A stretch of DNA of 64,000 nt from Adiantum capillus-veneris (lineage: Eukaryota > Streptophyta > Polypodiopsida > Polypodiales > Pteridaceae), in NCBI GenBank assembly GCA_014529385.2, contig CM043958.1, positions 89,549,025 through 89,613,024 of the forward strand, written 5' to 3'. Made by a program: the position numbers and the translations under genes. A model generated the notes under the pieces. The model saw only the letters and a list, made by a program, of their open reading frames with translations. It was not told the origin of the DNA and made no database searches. This document shows, one piece after another, positions 10,734 to 23,841 of the stretch; position 1 is the stretch's first letter, and each line of letters opens with the position of its first letter.

Positions 10734-13700
10734 CTACTGAGGATTTGGAGGCCTACTATTTGCAGCCGACACACGGGAACCCCATTCCAACAGCTCTTTG
10801 CTAGTATCATCCCTGTGAACAATGCACTCAATAAAGCATAGGCAATCCTTTTTTTCTCCTTGTGCAGAAGCAATGGCCTTAACAAGCTCCTCTGCTGTTT
10901 TCACCTGAAAAAAGTAGAATTTCGTGGTGGTTAAAAATTTTATGTTACCAAGCCGAAGAATTCTCTCATGCTATGGACTCCCACTCCTCTGAACTCCTAC
11001 GTATGCCTGCTCCCTCTTTCAATACCCTAACAATGTAATTACATTGTTGAATAATGAGAAAAAGGCTTGATTTTGCTCCATATTTTCCCCTCTGGTCTTC
11101 TCATCATTAGCAATGGTAAAGCTCACAGACACGCAACATTCATCAGAGCTTACTTTTGTAGTCCAGCAGTTCCCCTGCTTGTTGTGAAAAGCATCCACTA
11201 CTGCAGTGTAATCCCAATTTTTAATGATATTGTAGGGACCATCATGAATCTCTACTTCGATCGTATATCCTCCATTGTTGATAAGAAAAATGATGCTCTT
11301 CTGCCCTTGCCCGATCATTGTTGAGACATCTTGAGCTGTAACCTGCAAAGTGAAAAAGCTCAATCACTCCCGAGAAATAACATGGTAGGCATGTGACACC
11401 CAAGAATGACAATCAATCCTAAACTATTTATTGCCTACCCTAAACCCTAAATGCTAAACCTTAAACTTTTGCAGTCACATTGAGTGACTCTTGCACCCAA
11501 TACAAGTTAGCAAGAAAATCATACACACAAAAATGAGGTGGCCTTGCTTATTCAAGTACAAGCACTCACCTGGAAGCTACCGTCTCCAATACATGCTATG
11601 AGTCTCCTCTCTGGCATTGCTTGGGCATAACCTAACAATGCCCCAACTGACCACCCTATTGAGCCATACTGCATTTGAAACTCGTATCTGTCAAACATCA
11701 CAGCCACGGCCCATCAAAACTACTCATGTATATCTGTATAGACCAAAGCAATTTGTGCATGTGCGCATATGCAAGCGTTTCATGTTGTTAAACACTAGGC
11801 TCAATTGTGCTGCTGGAGTGGAAAATGCTTCTAAATCCTTTTGTGCAGTAACCCCCATATCTCAGAGCATGCATACACGCCCGCCTGCACGCGCGCGCGC
11901 GCGCACACACACACACACAAGTTTAGGGTTCACAGTCTAGGGTTTAAGTGACCGCAAATTTTGTGCATGCGTCTTGCTCAATGTGACTTCACACCCACGC
12001 ACACGCGCATGCACACACATGCATGCATAGAGAGCAATGCACACACAAAAACGATATATGTTTTATACTCACCCACAGCCATCAGGAAGCTGGAGCTTTT
12101 GACAATTGAACCAAGAATCTCCTGTTTCGGATATAATAGCAGTTTCTGTACTCAGCATCTTCTGCAGAACATCAAAACCTAATCTGAGTGTGTAATACCC
12201 TGCTTATATCATGAACATATTCTGTACCCTTGCTAACCTGGATATGGCTGAAGAGCACATTTACACGTAATAGCTCTCCTGGAGCACCCTTAACTGGCAC
12301 ACCGGGTGGCACATATATGCGCTTAAAATTATCATGAGCTGTCGTATTTTGCTTTAACTTCTTCGAAAGGGCACTCAGAAAATCCTTCATCAAGACGCAA
12401 CCAAATGCAGGTCCACTGCCAATGGAGACTCGCTCTGGCTCCACTATGATTGCCTTTTCCTTTTTAAGGAGAAGAGAGTACCCAACCGAGCTGTAGTCAT
12501 TGAAAACAGGCCCAGCAAGTAGATACGCGTCCGCAGACTCCACAATCTCCAAGCAAAATGGGGAGCTAACAGCACCCCAGTATGTTCCAATGAAATGCGA
12601 GTGTATCTCAGGAAACAATCCTTTGGCTGATGGCATCACAGAAACTGGATAACCAGCCGCATCTGCAACCTCTAGAAAAGTTTTTTCTGCTTTAGAAACT
12701 CTCAGTTTTGGACCCCCTACTAGTACAGGCTTTACTGCCTTATTTAAGAAATCTGCAGCCGTCTCTACTGCTGCCTCTAAACTTTGACAGTTGCTGAGCC
12801 TGTGGCATTATAAAGATACATTAGGATTAGAAAAAAGAATGTAAGAATCGTGTTGTGATAAGCATCCAAGTACTGATTCAGAGCCAGAATATGAACCTGG
12901 GTGAAATTGCATAGGGGACAGGTTCTCTACTAAAAGTTGGATGAGGAAGCCCTGCCAAATTGCAGCTAACACTTATATAGACAGGTTTACTTTCTCTCAA
13001 GGCAGTGGAGATCGCCTTGTCAACAAGCTCATGGGCACTATCCAAGTCTTGGATCACAACCTGAAAATGTAATGCACTCAATCAGCATCAATGAAACTCA
13101 ATGAATGAAAGAAAGGAGCGCACAACACAACCCCCTCCCCCTCCCCGATTTTCTGAAACCGGCTTGCACACAGTAAAGGGCTGTACTAATTCAATTACCT
13201 ATTGATTTCACACAGAGGATTGAGAAGAAGAGAACACAGATGCGGCCAGCAACTAGATTGTCACTACGCACATGAAGACCGACTCCCCGGAGGCCCCAAA
13301 GACCCTTTTGGTATCTCTTTATTCAATTGAAAACAAATGATCCGATCACTTAGACCAAACTCCCACCAAGCTGTCCAAACCTGTCAAGGGCTGAATTGCA
13401 GATTTTCAACCTACTTTTGGCAGCATAGAGGCGCCAAAAAGCCCTAGGACAGCTCCCTAACATTTTAGAAGCTTTTTGAGGAGCTACAAGTAAAACAGCG
13501 TCCTGTAATTTCTTGTTTTGGTAACTAACAGGTACCCAAACTCTTGTATAACCAACCCATGGCTTTTTCCCGAAGCTTCCTAGGTGTTATTTTGCAGTTT
13601 AGGTGTGAAACCATAAACCTGCAAATAAATGCAGTAAGCTGAAATCTCTGTTTTGGATCGTTTTGAGCGAAGCAAACACATCGCTAAGTGTCTCACGAGC

Positions 13701-16700
13701 TCCTGCTGCAATGGGACACTTCCCTTTTGATTTGGACGAGTTTTCACACGAGAAAACTCTCCTACTTCGCAATTTGTCGCAATGGAACTATGCGTACTTA
13801 TGGTGGATTAGCAATTAGCTAATTTGGTTCCTGTCCAGAAGGCTCTTGCCTTGGCAAACACGCATAAAATCCACAACACTGTACATAGTAATTTGAGGAG
13901 CCGAACCATTGGGGCATTACCATATGTGTAAGGGGGAGAGAGATACACGAGAGCAGAATTATCGTGCTACATGAGACAAGGGAGAAGGCAAGCTTTCCAT
14001 TAAATCTGTGAACCTGAAAATCCACCCAAAAACAGCCCGCACTCCCATTTTTGGGTGCCCCCAAGCTGGCTTGAGCTTCTAGAGTGTGAGATGTCAAGCA
14101 GGTGGCTCTTCTATTGACATGTGTCCACTATGTCCCTTATGGTTCAGTTTTCTAACCCCTCCCAGCTTATAAAGTTTTTAGTGACTTGAAGTGTGGCACA
14201 AATTTCATTTAGGTGCATACATGCTTCCATACTCATCAGAATTCAGTGCTGACTAGCCCAACGAGTCACCGGTTGACCGACCCAGATTCGCGATGTGAGA
14301 AACTCGTTTGATTGCATTTGTTCCGCATCGCAATGCAATGTCCACTTGCCGCTTTCCAAGGGTTTTGGGGAAATCAAGCAAAAATAAAATAAATAAAAAC
14401 ATGTAATACATATTTAAAGAAGGCAACAAGAAAAAATATACCTCCAGGTGACATACCCCACGCTTGAAATACTACAAGCGACCTCACTTGCAAGCCAATA
14501 ATACATGCTGACATCTCCTAACACTACTGAAATTTGGGGCTTTCGCAACCACGTTCTTTTTCTCTTCCACGTGCACAATATGGAGATGGAACATCGACAA
14601 GATATACCCAGATGAATCCAAAATAAGCCTAGATTCACCCTTGACGGAAAGTGCAAAGTATAGACCCATGGTAGTCACCCACAGGACAATATAACCATCA
14701 GCTCTAGCATGCATAGTATTGACTAAATACCACAACATCTCCACTAGCGTCGTCAGTGTCCACTAGTGGGTGTAGAATTAGGTCCTACCATATACTCCCA
14801 ATAACCACACACCACACACACATGAGCATACCTCAACACAAAGTTTAGCGTACCGAGTTTCTGTCATGACTCCAGAGATCAAGGTATGCTTCCAAACACC
14901 ACATACACCACCACACACATGAGATACATCAACACAAAGTTCACCGTACTGAGTTTTTGTCATGACTTCGGAGATCAAGGGCAGACTCAACCATAGTGAA
15001 GCCTAGCACTAAAACAACCATTAAATCGCAAAAATTAGCACAAAAATAAGGACATCAACATGTGTTTCTCCAACAACTTGGTTTGTGTGAGAAAATATCG
15101 TGAGGTTTGATGATCTGTTTGGGCAACAAAATCAGCTCCTAGCAGATAGTGTTTCCAACTAGTGAGCGTGAATCCTGCTAACAATTCTCTTTCTCATAAA
15201 CTTGTAAGTTCTTTTCGGCCTTCAAGATAATTCTGCCCTCATGTGCCACTAGTCCGACCATTTTGCATTAGAATTGTACCGAGGCTGTTCCCACATGCAT
15301 CAAATTGAACCACATAAGGATTTATAAGACCTGGCAAAATGATTACTGGATCCAAAGTCCACTTTTCTTTCAATTGTTTAAAGGCTAGAATTCCCTTGGC
15401 TGTCCACTTGAAAGTAACTCCCTCCCTTTGTAGTGCAAGAAGTGGTGAAGCTATAAAATTTTGCGGATGAACCTTCTGTAATACAAACATAAGCCTCTAC
15501 AGCGGTCCCCTCACGTTCCCGGACCTCCTGGGAATATTAGGGACCATTTAGGGCCGAAACCCTAAACCTGCAAAAATAAACACAAGAGGCTGTAATTCCC
15601 TGTTTTGGGCTCCGTTTCGCGAGCCGGTCGCGTCCGTAGCAAGTCCTCGAGCTCCCGCACTTGTAGGGCTACTTGCCTTTGAATTGGACGAGATTTCTCA
15701 CGTGAAACCTCTCCGAATTCAACTGTACCTGCGGGGGATTAGCAACTACCTAATCCAGTGCCTATGCAAGAGGCTCTTGTCTCAGCAATCGCGCATGAAC
15801 CCACACAACTGTACATCAGTCAAATGAAGAGCCCTCTTGTGGGGCATCACATCACTGCACGTAGGGGGGGGAGAGAGCAGTGTGTAGTGTGCAGGTCATC
15901 ACTCCTAGCACCACACTGTACATAGAGTGGAAAGGATAGCTCTTAACCTGTACGAGCTGTCCCGCTTTTACCGGGCTGAAAATTGCCTACTCTAGCATGA
16001 TTTCCGCAGCATAACTGCAGTAGGAGGCTTCACAGACAAAATCCCCATGCCAAAGGTGATTTTCCCGGCACATATGGATACTTTCCCAAACCTCGCGAGA
16101 ATCTGCAGCACACTAAATTCTCTGTTGTCTACCCTGAAAATGCACCAGATCACCTGTACAGTGATCCCATCACTTTCCCCAAGCTCCTGGGGGTATTAGG
16201 GGAGTCAAAACCCTAAACCTGCAAAAATACACAGCAGGCTGTATTTTACTGTTTTAGGCTCCGTTTCGCGTGTCGATCGCATCCGTAGCAAGCCCTCATA
16301 CTCCGGCCCCTGTAGGGCTACTTGCCCTTTGAATCGGATGAGATTTCTCGCCTGAAACCTCTCCGAATTCACTTGTATCTGCGAGAAATTAGCAATTAGC
16401 TAATCCAGTACCTGTGCAAGAGACTCTTGCCTCGGCAACACGTATGAACCTACACAATTGTACATACAGATGAAAAGCCCTCGAGCAAGGCATCACGTTT
16501 CTGTATTCAAAGGGGGAGAGAGATGCACGAGAGTGGAATCAACGTGCTACATAGAGCAAGGGAAAAGGCAAGCTTTCCATTAAAGCTATAATCACTTGCA
16601 CCCACTACTCACACACAAATTGTAGCCACTTAGAAGCAAAAATCAGCCTCCACTCTCAAAATGGGCACCCCCCTCTTCATGCAGATCTAGCAAATTCATC

Positions 16701-19700
16701 TACTACCGCCATGTGTCCACTTAGCCTTTTTTGGTTTAAATTCCTAGTACCCACCAACTTATAAAGTGCAGCACGGGGCCTAACTGACTTTAAACTGAGC
16801 CTAGACACCCTTTTGCTGCTCGGATTCCAGTGCCGAGTGGCCCGCCGACCATCTTGTGGTAACCTTCCCTTCCCGACTGCAAGTGAAACTCTCAACCGTC
16901 GGCCGTTTTACACTGGCCACACAATGTCCGTCCATTTGTGACTTCAAAAAGAGGGTCCCAAATTGTTTTTTAAAATCAAGGGAAAGAATCCAAGAACCAA
17001 GGTTAGTGGTTGCCACAGCATTGTGACATACTCCCCTCTTGAAATCCCAAACGTTTTGATTGCATGCCATATATACATGCCATAGATGATTTAGTGTGAT
17101 TAGCATCGTTGATCTTATCAAGCACTTGAAAAGGCCCATAGTAACGCATACTGAGCTTAGGAAACAACCGTGCTTTGCCCTTCATCTTCTTTAACCTTGC
17201 CTTTTCAAACCTCAATAGAACCCAATCACCAGGTGAAAACAGTGATTGACAACGGTGACGATCAACAACCCTTTTCTGCTTTGCCTGAGTCTTCTCAAGG
17301 CAACTTTGATTTTCTTATACATTTCATGTTCTGAACATATTGATCAACCTCAAAAATTTTGTCCTTTGTATGCAAAATGGGAGGAACCTTTTTGCCACTT
17401 TCAACAATCTCAAAAGGTGCCTTGCCTGTGGACGAATGCACCGTATTGTTGTATGCATACTCAAGCATAGGCAAATACTATTCCCACTTGCCCTTATTAT
17501 TTGACTTATAAACATTTCAGCAGATCCAAGACAATAGAATTAGCCTCTTCTGACTGTCCATCAATTTGTGGATGAAACGAATACGAGAACTTGAGCGTAG
17601 TCCCCATGTTCTCAAACAATCCTCTCAAAACAAACTCGTCATACGAGGATCACGATCACTGACAATCGACTGTGGCATACCATGGTACTTAAACACATTG
17701 TACATGAACAACTGTGCCATCTGGTCAAATTTTATCTTCTTCCTGACAGGAATAAAATGGGCCTGCTTGCTGAACCTGCAAACAATGGTCCATATACCAT
17801 CATTCCCTGTTGACGTTCTTGGAAGGTCAAAGATAAAAGCCATAGCAATGATTTCCCATGGCTTATCTGGAATAGGCAATCTGGCCACTGAAGGCTGTGG
17901 GCTTGGGAGAGCTGTCCACTGTGCAGTGGGATCCTGGAGAGTGGTTTTGGAGGGACCCTTTCACCTCAGCCGACCATCCAGGTGTCCCTTTCTTTCAGTA
18001 CACTCTTCGATTGGGACTTCACATGCTGGCAGCACGGAGAAAGGCTCGTCCTGCTGCAGCACCTCATTGGCAGGAGGAGGGTCTCACAGCTGAGTTCTTG
18101 TCAACTTTTTGGGCGAGGTTGTGGGACGCCATACTACCACGGCGAGTCACTTTGTTTCACTAGCTGGTTGCACATAGAGCTACAACAGGTGGGGAGTTGG
18201 CTTGTACATAGTAGTCTCTCGGCAACATGCGCAGCTTGTGACCATCCTGTGGAGAGTCAGCCTCATTGTCTGTGGGACTGTCTCATGGCACAGCAGGTTT
18301 GGCTTCGTGTCCTTCGATTGGCTTCGTGTCCGATTGATGCCTGCTCTTTCCACAACACGGCAATACACTTGGGAGGTAGCTATTTAGTCCACTCTCATGG
18401 GCCGAACACTACGGTTTGAGCTATCCTCCACCAGCAGGATGATAGTGATGCAAGGGGGTCGACCTACACTCCAGTCTGCTACAGAGCTTACTCCACAGGA
18501 GTGGTGCAGTGAGAGAGAGGAGTGTTGGGAGCTCGTCTGCGGCCTGACACTACGGTTCATCTGGCGGGCCCGCTGCTTTAGCATCTTTGAGACTCGCTCT
18601 GTACCACCAACAGAGACAGTCCGAGATCTTTGGCTAGAGCTGATCCAAACTCTCAAGGGAGAGTTTGAGAGACTCGAGGGTAGCTCCGACCGCATGCAGG
18701 AGCGTAGAGAGGCTTTCCTTCGACTTTGGCGCCCTGGGCCTTTCTTCACCATGGTCCAGGGTGTGCTCAGATGGCAGTATCGTCCACCTATGTGGCTTTT
18801 TCCCTCCTCCCATCTCTTGATTTAGCCTCATTGTACATATGTTGTTTTCATTGGGAGCCTCCCCTTATGATTGTTGTAGCCCTCTCTAGTAGAGGTGGTT
18901 GTAGCCCTATGGGCAGTTTCATTAACTAATAGAAGGATTAAAAAAAAAGAAACACCGGTTGGGTGCACGTCCCTTCTTGTTGCAATGAGGGCACACCTTA
19001 ATGCGGAAGCAACGTTGTGATTTGTGGTTGCTTTTTCCACAATGTGAGAAACCTTAACCATATATAACAAATGCATTATTTTGAGACCTTGTGTAAGTGC
19101 CAATTCTTTTTTCTTCCTTTAGAAGTGATTTGATTATATCTCTAAATGCGGAAATGGGATCTTTCTCCTTGAGCGCAATTACAATGTTATCAAAGCTACT
19201 TGGTAGGGTTTTGAGAAGGATGGCAATTTTATCCTCATCTGGAACTTATACCTCTGCATAGACAAGTTGGGTTGAGATACTTGTTGATGAGGCTAGCAAC
19301 ATCATCTTGCTTTCGAACTGAACCATAAAGTTTCCGAGAGACTGGATGGCTACCGGGCAAAAGCTCTATCTTATGATCGAGATCAGGCCCACGAGACGGT
19401 GGAAGCCCATCTTGTAAATACGACGAAAAAACATCCGCAAATTCAACCAAAACGGAATCCAAATAACGCTTAATAGTCACATCATGATCAAACAAAGACA
19501 AAGAAGTTTCCAATGTAGTAACATCACTTTTCAAAAGAAGAGAATGACATTGAGACGAGACATTAACAACAAAATCTTTAACCTAACAAACTGCAAATTG
19601 CATACTGAAATCATGAAACAATGCATTGAATTCATTACTGAAAGCAAATTTACATCATAATCGGCAGTCAGGGAAGAAGGAGATTCCTCGACCACATGGT

Positions 19701-22700
19701 ACATGTCACCAGCGTGTGACTACTATCTATCCTTTTTGTTGATTTCTTTCTTATTATCTATTTACTTTCACTTTTTGGAAACACCCCTCGGGAAATCTAA
19801 CTGCCCTGCATTGCATAGCTAGTGTGGAACTGTCCAGAGGGAGTCCAGGCCTGAGGACAAGAGAGCACTAAGGTTGGACAAAGACTATGGTTAGCCAAAG
19901 TGGGGTCATTGACTAGCCAAAGTGGAATCCTTTGCTACAGAGGCTACATTTCAGTTCTGGATGTGGCCGAAGTGACAAAGAGGGTCGGATGACCTAGAAA
20001 GATACAATGGCAGCATCTCCTAAAATTTAGGGAACTGCTATTTTGGGACCTGAAAATGTGTTGACGTCATTACCTCCGGAATGACAAAGGGAACATTTTC
20101 TTACTCTGCCATGAAGTCAACTGGGCAGCCGGTTGGGAGATTTTTAGGCGGCAACCCCGAAACGGGAAAATGCTTATAAATGTGCCAAGTGGCACCTTCT
20201 GGTGCACTTGCCTCATGCAACAAGAGTTGGTGCTGAATTTAGGAGGGGGAGAGCCTCATTTTCAGTTTTGTCACAGGTTAAGAGCTATGGAGTGCTTGCT
20301 TTCCCTCTTATGCACAGTGCGGTGCCAGGAGTGATGCCCTGCACGCTACGCACTGCCCTCTCTCTCCCCTTTGGCAGTATGTTATGCCCCTCTAGTGGGC
20401 TCTTCATTTGACCAATGTACAGTTGTGTGGGTTCATGCGCGATTGCCGAGGCAAGAGCCTCTTGCACAGGTATTGGATTAGCTAGCGGCTAATCCCCCCG
20501 CAGGTACAAGTGAATTCGGAGAGGTTTCACGCCAGAAATCTCGTCCGATTCAAAGGGCAAGTAGCCCTACAGGTGCGGGAGCTCGAGGACTTGCTACGGA
20601 TGCGACCGGCACGCGAAACGGAGCCCGAAACAGTGAATTACAGCCTGCTGTGTATTTTTGCAGGTTTAGGGCTTTGGCCCTAAACGGACCCTAATACCCC
20701 CAGGAGGTTCGGGGACGCAAGGGGACAGCTGTACAGGTGATCTGGCGCATTTTCGGGGCTGAAAACAGAGAATTCAGCGTGCTGCAGATTCTCGCCAGGT
20801 TTTGCAAAGTGCCCGTATGCGTCCGGAATGTCATTTAATGCGTGGGAATACTGACCGTGAAGGGTTCTAGTACAGTTATGCTGCCGAAATCAGGCCAGCA
20901 CAGTCAAAATTCAGCCAAGGTTGTGCGGGGCAGCTTGGAAAGAACCACAGCGTTTATTCCCTCTTTTAAACAATAAAGAAATACCGAAAGGGGCGCCTAA
21001 GTTAGGGGCCAATCTGGTGTCGGTCTTCTCATACAGGTGCATTCTAGCATCTGTATCCCATTCCCCTCTCTTGTGTCACTATAGCGTAGGTGTAATAGAC
21101 GACTAATAATGGGTGAAAGCTAAATCAAGGTTTGAAGTAAAGTCTACCGCCCTTTTTGGATTGAACAGGCCGGTTACAGTACACACCATCAAGCTCAAAG
21201 AAAACTGTATGCGATGCATAACCGATAGACAGGAGACCATGGCATGCCTAAAATAACATCTACATACTCAAGGCCCATGATGCGGAAGTCAAAGACTTCG
21301 TGGTAACGCTGGTTCGAAGGTCGAGTCGCGGCACAACCTCAGTCCATTGATCGTTCCTACGTTCCACATAACAGACCACACACAGACGGTCTACATGTGA
21401 CGTGTTCAACTTAAGTGTTGTACCACACGAGAAGAAATAAAATTATGAGTAGTCGTTGTTGAATAAGACCGTCTCCTTTAACACGCAGAAGATCATGCGG
21501 ACCAAATATAGCCTTATTAATGCGACAACCTGGGTAGCTATGTGCATTGACATGAGAAATGTCTGAAACAGAAAAGGACAAAGTACTTGGATTGTCGACG
21601 ACGTTTACCGAAATAGTTGCCAGTGCGGAGGTAGATGGCTTCCTCTTTTGAATAGGACACGCCTTGTCGCCGCGAAAGTGGCTGGTCTGATGGCAGTCGA
21701 AACAACGATTCTTCTTCTGATCTTCCATACGACCTACCTTTGATTTGTCGTCATTCTTCGATTTCTTCTGTGGAGGGTCCGATAATTGACTTGTGGTTGC
21801 CGAAGCGTTTGAACGCTTGTACTTTGATGTGGAGTAACCACGGCGAGGAGTTTCCCCGTCCGTCGGGCCACCTCCCAAAGCTGCCAAGTTATTATCATAG
21901 TTCTTGGCAAACTTATATTCCGGTAAGCCGACGGCAACCCGAACCGATAAAGAACCGATAAAGCATCTGCAATATGACCTGCGGGTCTTCCAAGGCTTTC
22001 GTCTTGTGGACGAAGTCCTTGAATTCCGACGAGTAAGCGTCCAGGGTCTTCTCATCCATCTCCACCTTGAACATCGTCTTGAAACACTCAATCTTATCCA
22101 CTTGAACGAAGCAAGTGCAAAAGACCGTGGGAACGCTGCTGGTCCACGCTCTCACCACCCGCGCGTGCTCGCTTGCTGCTTGCTCGCTGCGCCAGTGCTG
22201 TTGTACAACGCCCAACTGTGCCTGCCTGCACAACTTGCAGCCAAGCGGAAAAAACGCTTGCAGCCATGGAGTGGGAAAAGAACACAGCCATGCTGCCTTG
22301 CACCTCAATACATTGCGAAGCAATGCCTTCGGTAGAGAAAGCTAATTCTCTACGCACCTCAATACATTGCGAAGCAATGCCTTCGGTAGAGAAAGCTAAT
22401 TCTCTACGCACCTCAAAACGGCGAGCAAGAAATATGACCACTATATTTCAAGCACGACGACTACAAAAATTCCCTCTCCATCTCCACTTCCTGAAAAAGT
22501 CATACCCCAAGTGCAATAAAATCTCTCACCAATTGCATACAAAGGGGCTGCCATGTCCTTGAACTGGAAGCTCTCGAGGACACCCTCATGCAATAAATGG
22601 AGACGGAGAGACAAGCAATGGCATACCAAGCGTCCATGTGACTGCCACTGGCAAATCAACATTCCACACACGAGAATCCATGAAGAAGAACTCGCCAAAT

Positions 22701-23762
22701 TCCCACCATCGGCTTGGCATATGCCCCCCTTGCTCTCCTCTCTTGCGAGTAGCATCCCATACCACCCTATACAAGAGTTGGGAGAGCCTGTCAAGCTAGG
22801 CCATCACGACCCCATAAGCTCTAGTGGTTTTGTGAACATCGTCATGTTGTGCATACGAGTAGGAAGGAGGCTCTAATACCAATGTTAGTCCCTCGCCGGA
22901 TCTATTCTGCACACATGACATGGCACAAGCCAAACTCACACCTAGACACATGTAGTGAGCTTAGGAATGAATTCGATAATTTTTTATTGACGATAAGAAC
23001 TATTTTTATGATTGGATACTATGGGGAGTGCACCAAAGTTCCTGAAGGATGAGATGGCTACACAAGGATCTAGGTGTATCGAGAGACCTGGACGGGATGA
23101 GATGACTAGATTGAATGATTGAAACACAGTGTTCACTGTGAACCAATTGTGTAATTTGTAAATTGCATGTTCTGTGAATGTACTATCTTGTGGAGTCTTG
23201 TACATGAGCACATAGAGTCAGTGTCTACTGAAGAAAGTTTCTATCCTTTAGTTGTTTTGCAAGTGTAATCGAGGACGATTACTGTTTTTTAAGAAAGGGG
23301 TATGTGACAAGTCAATGATGTGGCACCACCAAGTTCCGACCAATGGAATAGATCCCGGCTAAGGGGCTTAAACCCTACCAGCAAAAGAAGACGAAGAAGA
23401 AGATCTACCAACTTATTGAAGACCACTCGAGAGGCTTAAAAGACAAAGTGGCTTAGGATAAAATCCTAACCCAACCAACTTACAAAACCTTGGCCGAGGA
23501 GCCTAAACCATAAATAAAGTAGATGCTTCTGGCACTTAGTGCTTTTGGACTAGGAGCTTTTGGGGCCATGCTTTTGGGCATCCCTTATATTGTCTATAAG
23601 AGATCTTGGGCCACTCTTTTAGAGTATTTGGACGCAGAGTCTCGAAAAGAGTTGGACCCTCGGGGGAGTTGTACTTTGCGTTTGCGATGTGTACTAATAA
23701 AGAATACTGAAAGGGACCCTAGTCTTTGAGACCAGTGTGTCTTGGACGTGCCGTGTCGACCA

Positions 23763-23841
<79 letters not shown>

